The notes: a model not told the origin generated them from the sequence alone. A stretch of 64,000 nt of DNA from Angomonas deanei (GCA_903995115.1 LR877151.1:62001-126000); one strand, 5' to 3'; counted from the first letter of the stretch, positions 47,863-57,174 are shown. Numbers and translations: made by a program.

Positions 47863-48906
47863 TTAAGAGAACATTTTCTTTAGCCCCGCGGCGAGCTTCG
47901 CCTTCTTGGCCTTGCTTACTTCCTTCGCGTGATTAAGCTTCGCCACAATATCAGCGTTCTCCGGCTCTAGCTGATGGGCCTTGGTGAAGTCCTCCACCGC
48001 TGTGTCCGCGTCATTGAGCCCCATCGCCGCCACACCATGGCGGAAGTGAGCCTTGGAGTTTTGCGGATCCATCTTTATCACCTCCTCCGTCGACTTGAGG
48101 GCAACGGACCACTCGCTCCTCTTAATCGCGCACATGGCCTTGTTGTTGAGGCAGGCAATGTGCGCCTCCTTCGCGTTGGGAGCACCACCCAAGTAGCGAA
48201 TCGCCTTGTTGTACTTGGCAATGGCCTCGTCGTACTTTCCTTCCTTGAACAGGTTGTTCCCGATCTGACGGATCGCCTCTCCCGCCTTGATCTTGTCCTC
48301 CTCGGAGGGAACCTCGGGGAGGTCCTCGACGTAGTCTGGGTAGGTGTCGCCGTCGGTCGGCACAGGGGCGTCGGGTAAGGTGTCCAACACACCACAGGCG
48401 GTGACCACGCAGCTGTCGACTGGGCAGTCATTCGCACCAGTGGTAACGTGCTCGACGGCACGCACCGTGTTCATGCCTCTCACCACCTTGCCGAACACCA
48501 CGTGGCGCCCGTTGAGGTGAGGCGCGGGGGCGGTGGTGATGAAAAACTGGGAGCCGTTCGTATTGGGGCCGGCGTTCGCCATCGCGAGCAGGCCTGCCCT
48601 CTCGCACTTCTCCTCAAAGTTTTCGTCCTCGAACTTCTCCCCGTAAATCGACACGCCACCGGTTCCGTCTCTATTGGTGAAGTCACCGCCCTGAATCATA
48701 AAGCCTGGAATGACGCGGTGGAAAATGGAGTTTTGGTAGGTCATGGGGATGTCCGATCCCTTCACCTTTTCGCCATTGTTGCCGAGGCACAGTTCGCGAA
48801 AGTTTTTGCATGTCTTCGGGGTGATGCTGTCGAACAGTTCCATTACGATCCGCTCAGGCTGCGCTTTGCCGCCGATTGAAATGTCAAAAAAACAGTAGCC
48901 AGACAT
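47863..48906 (-). CDS. CYP40: Cyclophilin 40 (PPIase plus TPR co-chaperone)
   Basis: HSP90 co-chaperone of 347 residues. The N-terminal cyclophilin domain (1-165) has the active-site elements [37 protein letters not shown] and [12 protein letters not shown]; Arg and Phe of FHRVIPGFM and the GSQFFI motif are the isomerase signature. The Trp that binds cyclosporin in many cyclophilins is His here (HLNGRHVVF), usual for CYP40. An acidic linker leads to three TPR units (about 200-325), [20 protein letters not shown] being the first, where the carboxylate clamp residues are expected, and a basic end ([15 protein letters not shown]). In Leishmania CYP40 affects stress response, shape and virulence. 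Start at ATG 48904-48906. Confidence 0.93.
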   Translation of the reverse strand: MSGYCFFDISIGGKAQPERIVMELFDSITPKTCKNFRELCLGNNGEKVKGSDIPMTYQNSIFHRVIPGFMIQGGDFTNRDGTGGVSIYGEKFEDENFEEKCERAGLLAMANAGPNTNGSQFFITTAPAPHLNGRHVVFGKVVRGMNTVRAVEHVTTGANDCPVDSCVVTACGVLDTLPDAPVPTDGDTYPDYVEDLPEVPSEEDKIKAGEAIRQIGNNLFKEGKYDEAIAKYNKAIRYLGGAPNAKEAHIACLNNKAMCAIKRSEWSVALKSTEEVIKMDPQNSKAHFRHGVAAMGLNDADTAVEDFTKAHQLEPENADIVAKLNHAKEVSKAKKAKLAAGLKKMFS

Positions 48907-49166
48907 GATAGAAACTTTTTGTATTGATCTTTTCTATTTTCAGACGGAGAGGACTCAGGTGATATTAGGCCAGTGGACAAAGCAAAAAGGGGAAGAAAAA
49001 ACAAAGTACGATACGCTAATCAAATCGGAGAGCTGTCCATTACTTCGTGTTTCCTGTCTTTACTCGCTTTCACTCAAGAACGGGTGAAGGAAAAAAAAAA
49101 AAGAACTTACAAATAAAACATATATATCTATCTATCATTTAACAGTGCAAACCCCCATTTTAGAAT

Positions 49167-49622
49167 CTAAATCTTGTACAACTGCATATAGTACAAAACC
49201 AGAGTGGCGATCATGGACGCGGCCAGCTCGAACCCGGTCTCGGTCACAAACAGCTGAATGGGTCTCTGGCAGCTGAAGTGGCGGTGGATGCGCACAAGGC
49301 CAAAGACCACCACAAGTAAGGCGGCAACCTGGTAGTCCACCAGGGTATCCACCTTAAACAGGGTCACCAGCAGGGTGATCAACAGAGAGCGAAGCACGGA
49401 GGAGAGGAAGCTCGCGGCGGCCCCTACGATGGGAGGGTAGTGGAACACAACGTGCTCGAAGCGTCTGACGCCCTTATCGGCAGCAGTCCAGTAACTGTCC
49501 AGGTGATTCACAAGGCATCCGAACCACGCCATGGCGAACACTTGTTGGGCAATGGCGCTCGCCGCAATGTGGAACGGATTGAACTGACTGACCGTCGAGA
49601 TCACTTGTTGCTGAAGACTCAT
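49167..49622 (-). CDS. Small multi-pass membrane protein of unknown function, 151 aa
   Basis: Four hydrophobic segments at about residues 18-37, 66-88, 93-108 and 127-146, with the basic connection FGLVRIHRHFSCQRPIQLF between the third and fourth. Near the first segment is AMAWFGCLVNHLDSYWTAAD, where a Trp is followed by a polar/aromatic stretch, recalling the bacterial and eukaryotic DUF1761 family of small four-helix membrane proteins. The similarity is one of layout and not safe. No motif for transport or catalysis. Start at ATG 49620-49622, shortly after AT-rich leader sequence. Confidence 0.6.
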   Translation of the reverse strand: MSLQQQVISTVSQFNPFHIAASAIAQQVFAMAWFGCLVNHLDSYWTAADKGVRRFEHVVFHYPPIVGAAASFLSSVLRSLLITLLVTLFKVDTLVDYQVAALLVVVFGLVRIHRHFSCQRPIQLFVTETGFELAASMIATLVLYYMQLYKI

Positions 49623-50072
49623 TGGAGTATCTGAAGAGTTTTTTTAATGATGTTATAAAAACAAAATATGAATAAGGAAGTAAGCCGACCTACATTTGAA
49701 AAACGTGTTGAAATGAAAGGGAGAGCGGACAGTTGACAAAAACAAGGTGTGGTAAATGCTAAAACAGGAGAAGCGAAGTCCGCCGAAAAGCACACGAAAA
49801 AAAAATGAGATACGACTATCGTAAAAATATAGACGTTTTAATGTATTGAAAAAAAAAAATTACGTCTTTTATTTTTTTTTCTCTTCTTCATTTTTCTTAT
49901 TCTAATTTTCTGTCCTTTTTACTAACTATCATTCTTATTGCCCATATTTCCACGAATTTTTGACTGTACTAAAAGACAATAATAAAACAATACAAAAGGA
50001 GGGAAATATAAAATAACCTGGAGCGAAAGAAAAAAACAAAAAGAACTTCGCTTGCATTAGTTTGCTGGTGAC
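49623..50072. other. Intergenic region between the H-protein and membrane-protein genes
   Basis: About 450 bases, AT-rich, with A runs at about 49796-49805 and 49850-49859 and T-rich stretches at 49868-49925. Only short unsupported frames. It carries the H protein's 3' UTR and the splice signal of the small membrane protein. Confidence 0.45.
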
Positions 50073-50489
50073 TTACTCCAGAAACTTCTTGTACTCCTCC
50101 TCGTTCATCAGACCCTTGGGAATTTCGGTGCACTTCACCTTGACGAGCCATCCCTTCTCCTCGGGGGACTGGTTGATCAGGCCAGGCTCATCCTTGAGGG
50201 CTTCGTTGACGGTGAGAACAGTTCCGTCCACGGGGGAATACACGTTGCTCGTGGCCTTGACGCTTTCCACCTCCCCAACCACATCCTTCGCGGTCACCTT
50301 ATCGCCGACTTGAGGGAGAGACACAAAGACAACATCGCCGAGGTTCTCCTGAGCGTAGCTCGAGATACCAATGGTGACTTCTCCACCTTCTTCGAGGATC
50401 CACTCGTGGCTGTCCGTGTAGAGACGGCTTGCGTATTGACGAAACGCGACCGCGGCAACTGCGGAGGACTGGCCAATAAAACGACGCAT
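50073..50489 (-). CDS. GCSH: Glycine cleavage system H protein, mitochondrial
   Basis: Lipoate-carrying shuttle of the glycine cleavage complex. The 138 residues start with a mitochondrial presequence (MRRFIGQSSAVAAVAFRQYA). The mature part SRLYTDSHEWILEEGGEVTI is the usual start (Y-T-x-x-H-E-W), and the lipoyl Lys lies in GEVESVKATSNVYSPVDG (about residue 80). The C-terminal GWLVKVKCTEIPKGLMNEEE matches the family. The ATG at 50487-50489 is preceded by 13 T and an AG at 50521-50520 on the coding strand; the upstream Phe-rich frame is excluded. P, T and L components are not in this window. Confidence 0.95.
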   Translation of the reverse strand: MRRFIGQSSAVAAVAFRQYASRLYTDSHEWILEEGGEVTIGISSYAQENLGDVVFVSLPQVGDKVTAKDVVGEVESVKATSNVYSPVDGTVLTVNEALKDEPGLINQSPEEKGWLVKVKCTEIPKGLMNEEEYKKFLE

Positions 50490-50826
50490 TTGAGGTATCT
50501 CTTGTGGGAGGAAAAAGATCTGTAAAAAAAAAAAAAGGAAATGTAGTTGGGAGAAAAGAAGGAAATAAACACAAATAAACAAAAAGGAGGGACAATCACC
50601 GCAACGTTTACAGACAGAAAAGCTTAAAACTCACAGGCATGGCTACGTATTTTTTTCTTTTTTAAAAAATATAAACTTAACTTTAACTTTTACTTTCAAG
50701 TGCACATTCACTTAAAAGTAGAAATACTTAACGCCCAAGAAAAAAAGGGGAATAAAAAATGGGGATAGAAATTAACACACTTTCAGTTAATTGTTTGCCC
50801 TCATCATTTCTTTCACTTTTTATTTG
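50490..50826. other. Intergenic region between GRP170 and the H-protein gene
   Basis: Holds the H-protein splice signal (A run 50524-50536 on the plus strand, acceptor AG 50521-50520) and AT-rich sequence with AACTTTAACTTTTACTTT repeats near 50680-50697. No gene seen. Confidence 0.5.
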
Positions 50827-53001
50827 TTACAAATCTCCCTCCAAAGTTTCATCCGGTTCGGCGGGTTCGTCCGTTCCCATCTCGAAATCAACGTCCTCTT
50901 CACCCACTGTTGAATTGACCTCTTGTGTTGTTGAATTAGTTTTTGGCTCTTCCACTGGCAAGTAACTTTGTAACGTTTCCTTTAGTTCAGACAGCTTATT
51001 CTCGTACATTTCACCGGTACACGAGTCGTAACTTCCCTCACCGTCCTCTAACCAGTTCAGACTCTTTTCTAGTAAGGCAGCGTACTCCTCCAACTGTTTC
51101 TCGGTTATTTTGCTAGTGACATCGCTGTTTTCCAGAACGCCTTCCCGCTTAGCCCAGAAAATAAAGGTTTCCAAATCGTTCTTCGCGTGAGCTCGCTCAT
51201 ACTTGATGCGTTCGCTTGTTTCGATGAGGCTGATTTTTTCCTTTGATTTTTCCAGTTCTTCCTTGGAGGGCTCCGCAGGATCATACCACGTCGGTTTTGA
51301 CGTTAAAACAAAACTGTGCCTCCGAGTTTCCAAAACAGGCTCTGCCGTTTCGTTACCAGACTTGCCGTGTTTGGTAGCATTTTCGACCCTTCTAAAAATG
51401 ATGTCCGCTTCCTCAATCTGTGGAAGTCCGGTGCTGTTGACACGCATTTGAATTCTTACCATGTGGGTATTATTCTCATGCTGGACGGAAGGCTCGTAGA
51501 GCTTTAGTAAACTCTCGACGGAAGAAAAGGTTTCCTTGAGAAAAGGTTGGGGCGCAGAATCGCTGTCGTAAAAGTCAAGCTCAAAATTGGTATCTGCCTC
51601 AAACGTTATGCTGAACGACTGCCCGATGAGCTCGTCCGACGAGAGCAACAATCTCCTCGAAGAATTAGAGGTGTTCGTGGAGAGAGAAAAGTACACCGGA
51701 TAGGGAACGCGTTCGTCCACCCTAAACGACTTGCTCTTGTAGTGCACCGATTTCTTTACAGCGAAATAGGCAGAACCGATTGCCGCTGCCTCATCCATAT
51801 TCATGGTCCGGTCCACATCTCTTTTTAAAATAGCGGAAATGTCACTAATAATTTTTGGTGTTCTGGAGACACCACCCATCATTTCAAATGCATCCAGTTT
51901 TTTGACGGGGATACCAGATTCTTTTATAACTTCTGTGGCTAGAGCTTTGACGCGGTCGAACAAACCTCCGCACGCCCGCTCGAATTGCTCACGCGTAAAG
52001 GTGGAGCTAAAATCCTTATCCCGTGAAATTCCTTCAACTGTATAAGGGGTTTGAGTGTTCGCCGAAAGAACTTCTCGAACCTTATTGGCCGCGCGTAACA
52101 GAGAATATTGTGACTTTAGCTCCGCTGCTGTTTTTTTGCCAATCACACGAGAAATATTAAGTTTCTCGACCGCCTCGTTCTCCATCTCTCGGGCAATGCA
52201 CAAATCAAATGCTCTCCCGCCAAGCGTTTTGTCTGATAACACCTTAATCGTTTTCAATGTACCTAGTTTATCACCGAAGGTAGCGTTGGGACCCGGAGGG
52301 GACAGCGAGTACACACCCGCCTCAGTGTGCGTTGCACCAACGTCGAAGACGATAATATTCACTTCCTTGTCAAAGCCGCGTCGACGAATTCCATAGTAAA
52401 AAGCGGCAGCGGTCGTGGAGTGCATAAAACCGAGAACACTTACATCGGCCAGATGCGTCGCCAGGAGAATAGAACGTCGTTCGCTGATAGTGGCATGGAA
52501 AGGAACGGTGATCACCACATTCTTAGGATCCACTACACCGTCATTCACGCCGATTCTGTAAAAATAGTCGAGAAAAAATGCAAACAGTTCCTCCGAGGAA
52601 AATGGTGCGTGTTCTTCTCCGAAAGGTACCACGGGTGTCCCTCTCTCGTTTGCCTCGATTGAATACTCCAGGAGTAAGCTTTCAAATTCTTTCCACTCGG
52701 GGCTATCCTTTTTCAACCCCATGAGTTGATTTACAGCGGCTGCGGTTTTCAGGGGGAAACGAGCGGCGAGATTTTTTGCCTCGCTCCCCAGATATCGTTC
52801 GCCGTTCCTATAACCGACGTAGTTTTCTGTTTTCCGCCTGGACAGTTCATTTAGAACAATATCAATAGACTGGTCTGCTCTCGGGCCAGCAATTTTTATA
52901 CCGTCAGAGCCAAAGTCTACACCGAGCACGTGTCCGTTGCAAACTCTACCGAGAAGCACCACTGCCAATAAAACAACAAGGGAAAATCTCAAGCACCTCA
53001 T
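50827..53001 (-). CDS. GRP170/HYOU1-like HSP70-superfamily chaperone of the ER
   Basis: 724 residues. Start at ATG 52999-53001, giving the signal peptide MRCLRFSLVVLLAVVLLGRV-CNG. The ATPase domain follows directly with HVLGVDFGSDGIKI (phosphate loop 1), NIIVFDVGATHTEAGVYS (loop 2) and MMGGVSRTPKIISDIS (adenosine loop). These are the diverged forms typical of the HSP110/GRP170 branch; GRP170 acts as nucleotide exchange factor and holdase for BiP. The substrate-binding part is followed by a charged, helical C-terminal half and an acidic tail (EEDVDFEMGTDEPAEPDE) that ends in EGDL. KDEL is replaced; trypanosome BiP uses MDDL, so EGDL could still work for retention. The coding sequence looks AT-richer than most neighbours. 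Confidence 0.88.
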   Translation of the reverse strand: MRCLRFSLVVLLAVVLLGRVCNGHVLGVDFGSDGIKIAGPRADQSIDIVLNELSRRKTENYVGYRNGERYLGSEAKNLAARFPLKTAAAVNQLMGLKKDSPEWKEFESLLLEYSIEANERGTPVVPFGEEHAPFSSEELFAFFLDYFYRIGVNDGVVDPKNVVITVPFHATISERRSILLATHLADVSVLGFMHSTTAAAFYYGIRRRGFDKEVNIIVFDVGATHTEAGVYSLSPPGPNATFGDKLGTLKTIKVLSDKTLGGRAFDLCIAREMENEAVEKLNISRVIGKKTAAELKSQYSLLRAANKVREVLSANTQTPYTVEGISRDKDFSSTFTREQFERACGGLFDRVKALATEVIKESGIPVKKLDAFEMMGGVSRTPKIISDISAILKRDVDRTMNMDEAAAIGSAYFAVKKSVHYKSKSFRVDERVPYPVYFSLSTNTSNSSRRLLLSSDELIGQSFSITFEADTNFELDFYDSDSAPQPFLKETFSSVESLLKLYEPSVQHENNTHMVRIQMRVNSTGLPQIEEADIIFRRVENATKHGKSGNETAEPVLETRRHSFVLTSKPTWYDPAEPSKEELEKSKEKISLIETSERIKYERAHAKNDLETFIFWAKREGVLENSDVTSKITEKQLEEYAALLEKSLNWLEDGEGSYDSCTGEMYENKLSELKETLQSYLPVEEPKTNSTTQEVNSTVGEEDVDFEMGTDEPAEPDETLEGDL

Positions 53002-53885
53002 GTACCACAATTCTTTGCGTTTATTTTATTCTATATTGAATCAAGCTTGAGCGTATATTTAAGAAAAGTGAGAACAATATTTTTCCGAAACAAACAAAAA
53101 AAAAAAAAAAAAAGGTGAGGGAGAAGGCGTTAATTGAAAGTTCGCAATCTCAAAAGTTAACTGCACCAAAATCACTTTTTTTTTTTCTTTTTTCTGCTTC
53201 AAACAAATAGTTTTACTTTATAGTAAGCAGGAGAATAATAAAAAGGTAATCACCCAGTAGTTGGAAACGTCCCTTGTGGAAATACAATAGTGTGAACGTC
53301 TCATTTACATAACACGTCTAGACCACCTTAGAGGTGAAGTAAAGCTACACCCGCTTCTGGAGGCGCAAACAAAGTCCTCTTTTTTTTTTTGCCATTTCAT
53401 TGTAATGACTGTCATGAATAATCTAAACTTCTATAGCTGTGCTAAGCGAAGAAATAGAGGAAACAGGAAAATAAGTTGGTGTTCCATAAACGGACGAAAT
53501 ACCGTTGAAATCGATGGGGCGAAATAATGTTCGAAAGAAAAAAATATTTTATCTGGTCTACAAGTAATTGACAGGGATTTTTTGTTGTTGTTGTTTTCCA
53601 TATTTTTTTTGTTTAAAAATATTATTTTCTTGATCTAATTTTTATTTTTGTGTACAAAGAGTTCGAAAAGACAACGAGGTTTGAAAAACGTTGTTACTAT
53701 CATCGCTACCATTGAATAATAATACTCTACAAACAGAAAATTAAATAATTCAAAGTCATTCGTTGCCAATAAGAGCTTTTTTTTTTTTTTTGTGGGCGTT
53801 GCTTTCACTATTTGAGAGATACCGCGTAAAAACAAACCCAAAGAAATTGATTCGTCGGGATGCCTGTATGCAATGAGAATTCAGC
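53002..53885. other. Intergenic gap of 0.9 kb between the kinesin and GRP170 genes
   Basis: AT-rich with an A run at about 53093-53113 and T runs at 53177-53187, 53382-53392 and 53776-53791. A more balanced stretch at 53255-53375 has short pairings such as CACCT-TAG-AGGTG, but I could not build a convincing RNA. The only open frame (53635-53841, minus) is Lys/Phe-rich low complexity and not supported. Confidence 0.5.
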
Positions 53886-55325
53886 TTAGTTCGCGCAGCG
53901 AGGACCTTTGCTAATTTTCTTGGCATTGGTCATCACTTTTCGTCCTTTTGTCCGTGCATCTACAACACGCTTCCAAACGGCTGTGTAAATCATTTTTGCT
54001 TTCTTCTCACCAATGTTCGGGTGAGTCTCCAGCAGACGTCGAATGAATTCGCCTTCGGGGATGTGCACCAGCGTTCGTCCGTCGCCCTCGGGAAGTATTA
54101 GCTCCGGTTCCGAAATTTGCCCCTTAGAAATTTCAAAGAGAAAATCTAAGGCCTGTTCCCTGTCGAAATTATTCGGGTCATTCGGGTCTTGCGCGACGAC
54201 CTTTGCGGGAGGTGTGACGGCAAGCAGCGACGCGTAACGCAAAGTATTGATGGTGTGTCGCGAGTCCCGTAGAAGTGGCGAAAGACACGCGATCATCACT
54301 GTTTTGGTCGGTCTCTTTACAGCTATTTCAAAGCAGTCTCTCAATAACAGCGTCAAAGGAGAGCGTCTGTACGGAATATGTAAGTGCTGTTTGCTGGTTG
54401 CTGCCATGGCCCGGGAGCGAATGCAATCTTTTAGTGTCATCAGAGAGGTGTTGATAAATTTGGTTTCGACCTGACGGCTCTTGTCGTGCGTCGAACTGTC
54501 CGCCGTATTTTCGCTACCGGCAAGATCCACTATAAAAAAGTCTCCCGGCTTCGCCCAGCGGGATTCTTTTGACACAATAGAGATACGCGCGATCATGTGG
54601 GAACGGGACGACGTTTCGTTACGACCGGTACTCTTCGTAACGCGTTGACTTGCCGCTTCCTGAAAAGCGGCTAAAAGAAATTCTTGGCTTGTGCACTCGA
54701 ACGGGTCGCAGCCTTGTAATTTCAGCTCCCCGGTGACATCCTCCACTACTTGCACCTCGTTTCCTGTCAAAAGATCCACATTTTTTCCCGCTTGAATCTC
54801 AATGACGGACAGGTGGATATCGTGTGTAGCGAAAAAGGGTGCTAAATCTTGGGTCACATATGAAAAAATACCGGAAGTGGTAAATGTTTTTCCGCTTCCA
54901 GTCTGGCCGTAACAAAGCACGCAGGTCGTTGCGCCCTCGACGGCAAAATGCACAAGGGGTGAGCACGATTCAAAATAAACCGTCTCCGTGTCGTCTTCGC
55001 CGCAAAAGACACCGTCCAGTTGCACGTATGTCGGGTCTATACTGCATTCACCAGACAGCGTAATTTTAGGACACATCAGCACAAGGTCGCGGAGACCTTC
55101 CACTTTCTGGACGATGGAACTGTTGTTCATGTCATCGCGGTCGAAGGGAATAATAGGACGACATCGGACGAAAATTCGCGAGTCCTGCTGCGTAAATAAT
55201 TCGTCAGGATTCACGACTGGTCGTAGTTTTTTGGTGACGGTCGTCGGGATTTTTGTCTTGTTGAGCAGCTGCTGAAATTCATCCGACTTGACACCAAGTT
55301 CGGCAACTAAAGGAATACTAGGCAT
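53886..55325 (-). CDS. Kinesin motor protein, kinesin-13-like
   Basis: 479 residues; the motor domain covers about 48-385. Visible: IFVRCRPIIPF (start of the motor), P-loop GQTGSGKT (140-147), switch I NETSSRSH, switch II VDLAGSE, and HIPYRRSPLTLLLRDCFEIA with VMIACLSPLLRDSRHTINTL at the end, where kinesins have L12 and the alpha6 region. The wording of switch I and of the final NTLRYA element is closest to kinesin-13, the microtubule-depolymerising class that regulates spindle and flagellum length. No clear KVD finger of that class was found. The C-terminal ~90 residues are basic and without a coiled coil. Start at ATG 55323-55325, just after a C/T-rich tract and a CCAAAG acceptor. Codons appear AT-richer than in most neighbours. 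Confidence 0.85.
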   Translation of the reverse strand: MPSIPLVAELGVKSDEFQQLLNKTKIPTTVTKKLRPVVNPDELFTQQDSRIFVRCRPIIPFDRDDMNNSSIVQKVEGLRDLVLMCPKITLSGECSIDPTYVQLDGVFCGEDDTETVYFESCSPLVHFAVEGATTCVLCYGQTGSGKTFTTSGIFSYVTQDLAPFFATHDIHLSVIEIQAGKNVDLLTGNEVQVVEDVTGELKLQGCDPFECTSQEFLLAAFQEAASQRVTKSTGRNETSSRSHMIARISIVSKESRWAKPGDFFIVDLAGSENTADSSTHDKSRQVETKFINTSLMTLKDCIRSRAMAATSKQHLHIPYRRSPLTLLLRDCFEIAVKRPTKTVMIACLSPLLRDSRHTINTLRYASLLAVTPPAKVVAQDPNDPNNFDREQALDFLFEISKGQISEPELILPEGDGRTLVHIPEGEFIRRLLETHPNIGEKKAKMIYTAVWKRVVDARTKGRKVMTNAKKISKGPRCAN

Positions 55326-55390
55326 TTTGACTTTGGTTAAGGGGGGAAGAGGGGGGTTGGTGGGGGTTCTTGTGGTTTTGTGTGGTCTTT

Positions 55391-55596
55391 CGTCGACCCT
55401 TCGGCCGGTCTTGCTGTCGGTCGCACCGCCCCTCCGCGCCGCGCCAGCCGGTTGCCATGAGCCCCCGCCTAACCGCGGCGCTACGCTGGCCGCGGAGGCA
55501 GGCCCGCGCTTGATCCTCGGCGGAGGAGCGAACCCCCCCTCTCGGAGGGGAAGCAGACCCTGGCATGCGCGGGCAGGCCTAATGCCGAGCGGAGAG
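55391..55596. other. GC-rich island of five consecutive stem-loops
   Basis: A block of very high GC in AT-rich surroundings. Stems read off directly: GACC/GGTC (55395-55398 with 55407-55410), CCGCGGC/GCCGCGG (55473-55479 with 55489-55495), CCTC-GGCG-GAGG (55515-55526), CCCCTC-TCG-GAGGGG (55536-55550) and GGCAT/ATGCC (55562-55566 with 55582-55586). Such a chain suggests a structured RNA, a ribozyme or the remnant of a non-LTR retroposon (no reverse transcriptase frame is seen). It lies in the leader or spacer region of the kinesin gene. Confidence 0.45.
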
Positions 55597-55670
55597 GAAA
55601 AAACTTGACTACTTTTAGAAATTTAAAAGAGGGGATGAAATGTATATGGAAATTATCACGTGGCTAATAT

Positions 55671-55940
55671 TCTGAAAGCTTGCGCCAGGAAAAAACTTTG
55701 ATGAATGTCTTAAATTTAAAACCTCTCTTTTCTTACTTTATTTAAGTGCAAAGGGAGTTTTTTACACTCTTTTAAAAATCTCCCTTGCACTTCCTCCTCA
55801 GGGGAGGAAGAGGGTTGGGATTGGTGGGAAAAATTTAAAAGAGTGTAGAAAGCTCCCTTTGCACTTAAATAAAGTAAGAAAAAGAGAGGTTTTAAATTTA
55901 AGACATTCATCAAAGTTTTTTCCTGGCGCAAGCTTTCAGA
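55671..55940. repeat. Near-perfect inverted repeat with ~108-base arms
   Basis: Left arm 55671-55779 and right arm 55831-55940 are reverse complements with one single-base indel in a T run and about four mismatches, all near the loop. The first 60 outer bases are identical. The 51-base spacer itself contains a hairpin, CTTCCTCC/GGAGGAAG (about 55790-55810). Outer ends carry TCTGAAAGC/GCTTTCAGA. Right of the right arm is an A run (55941-55954). No open frame. Transcribed RNA would fold into a duplex of more than 100 base pairs. Mobile foldback/MITE-like element, inverted duplication of a leader segment, or a deliberate dsRNA source are the options. Confidence 0.85.
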
Positions 55941-56102
55941 AAAAAAAAAAAAAGTGGTAGGGAGAAACAGAGGGAAAAGTGTGTGTTGGGCGTTGGCCGC
56001 TGTTCTGCCGCAGGAATGGTGCAACAAATCGGTGGACCACAAGAAAATAACACCATTTTTGTATTCCCTAGTAAAAAGGTTTCAAGTACATGAGAAAATG
56101 AT

Positions 56103-57020
56103 TTACATACAAGATTCGTAGGTGGGGACCATGTATTTGATGTTGATGAACGCGTCCTCCCCTCCGTAACGCTCCAGTGCGTTTAGCGTCTCGTCAATGA
56201 CGGTGGTGAGATCAGTGCCCTTGTGTTGGGCGTAGTCCATCCGGTCGCCCAAGTTTCTGGTGCGGTTCTTGAACAGATTGAACACTGGCAGGAGCTGGCG
56301 GTAGTAGGGGACGAGCGCCTCACCAACGTAGTCGCACTCGGTCACCATCTTTTGGATGACTTTCATCACATTGACGAGAATGGTGGGGTGTCGGGTGTTG
56401 AGCGCCGTTTTCAGTGGGATGATGAGTTGGGGGACGGTCTTGAACACCGCGGTGTGGCCGCGCTCGAGGAGGTCTAGACTCCCCTGGTACGCCACGTACG
56501 CGTATGGCTCCTCTAGTTCGCGCAGGCCATCAAAGAATATCGGGAGGTAGTGGTGGTAGTCTAGCTTGTCAATATCTACCTTCCACTGCAACGAACGCGT
56601 CGCGGCGTGCTGAATGGAGAGAGGAAGGTCACCCCTTTCGTAGTGCTGGCGGAACTCGGTGGGAGGAATGTGCTGCTTGCTGAACGCCCCCGCCTTTCCC
56701 GGGCCGTCGGGGTGTCCGAACCGGCCGTTGCTGAGGGACGTTTTGGCCCCCTTGGTGCCCTTGAAGGTGCTGGAGGCCATACCGCCCGTGCCCGTGTGCC
56801 CTAACAGCACATCCCGCTTGGGTGGAGGGGACTTGCTGGAGGCGGCGGCGTTTCCCGGCTTCTTCCGGGGTGCCGTGGCGGTCACCTGCGGCTCTCCGCG
56901 TCCCTTGACGCCATGATTCTTTGGGAAAGCACCAAAAGGACTCTCGCTCATCGGAGGGAGGATGTCCTTGTCCTTTTGGTATTGCCGCTTCTGCGACTGA
57001 GAAAATTTTGTGCTCTCCAT
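56103..57020 (-). CDS. PACRG: PACRG, axonemal inner-junction protein
   Basis: Parkin co-regulated gene protein, which with FAP20 forms the inner junction of axonemal doublets. The N-terminal ~115 residues are low-complexity (SKSPPPKRD, TFKGTKGAKTSLS). The conserved part starts near residue 118 with TEFRQHYERGDLPLSIQHAA, followed by KVDIDKLDYHHYLPIFFDGL and LVNVMKVIQKMVTECDYVGE, and ends with DLTTVIDETLNALERYGGED and NIKYMVPTYESCM, all close to PACRG of other flagellates. Helical repeat fold without catalytic residues. Start at ATG 57018-57020; the upstream frame is leader. Directly downstream in transcription order of katanin p80, another microtubule gene. Confidence 0.92.
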   Translation of the reverse strand: MESTKFSQSQKRQYQKDKDILPPMSESPFGAFPKNHGVKGRGEPQVTATAPRKKPGNAAASSKSPPPKRDVLLGHTGTGGMASSTFKGTKGAKTSLSNGRFGHPDGPGKAGAFSKQHIPPTEFRQHYERGDLPLSIQHAATRSLQWKVDIDKLDYHHYLPIFFDGLRELEEPYAYVAYQGSLDLLERGHTAVFKTVPQLIIPLKTALNTRHPTILVNVMKVIQKMVTECDYVGEALVPYYRQLLPVFNLFKNRTRNLGDRMDYAQHKGTDLTTVIDETLNALERYGGEDAFINIKYMVPTYESCM

Positions 57021-57174
57021 ATTCCGTTTTAACGGTTTCTTTTGGAAGAGAAAGGGCGTGAGAGAGAAAAAAGGCAATGGTACAGTTGTCGTAGGGCGAG
57101 GAAAACCAAACAAAAATCAGGGATGTACAATAGCCATAACCAATTACAACAACATCATTCATCACAGTCTTGAT

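Larger units (their letters stand above)
55326..56102. other. Intergenic region with GC island and long inverted repeat
   Basis: Between PACRG and the kinesin gene. From right to left, the coding strand shows a 14-base T tract (55941-55954) with an AG at 55934-55933, a 270-base inverted repeat (55671-55940), AT-rich sequence, a 205-base GC-rich stem-loop island (55391-55596), and a C-rich pyrimidine tract (about 55335-55375) leading to the kinesin ATG. The two middle elements are described separately. A short open frame on each strand covers the GC island; neither has support. Confidence 0.8.

Noticed and set aside
47576-47863. N-terminal 96-residue extension of the 239-aa membrane protein
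   Set aside because: It begins at the stop region of CYP40 and crosses the spacer; a separate ATG at 47573-47575 gives a sensible start.
55318-55608. Open frames on both strands over the GC-rich island
   Set aside because: Arg/Pro/Gly-rich translations of GC-rich hairpins; no motif of a reverse transcriptase, endonuclease or any other domain.
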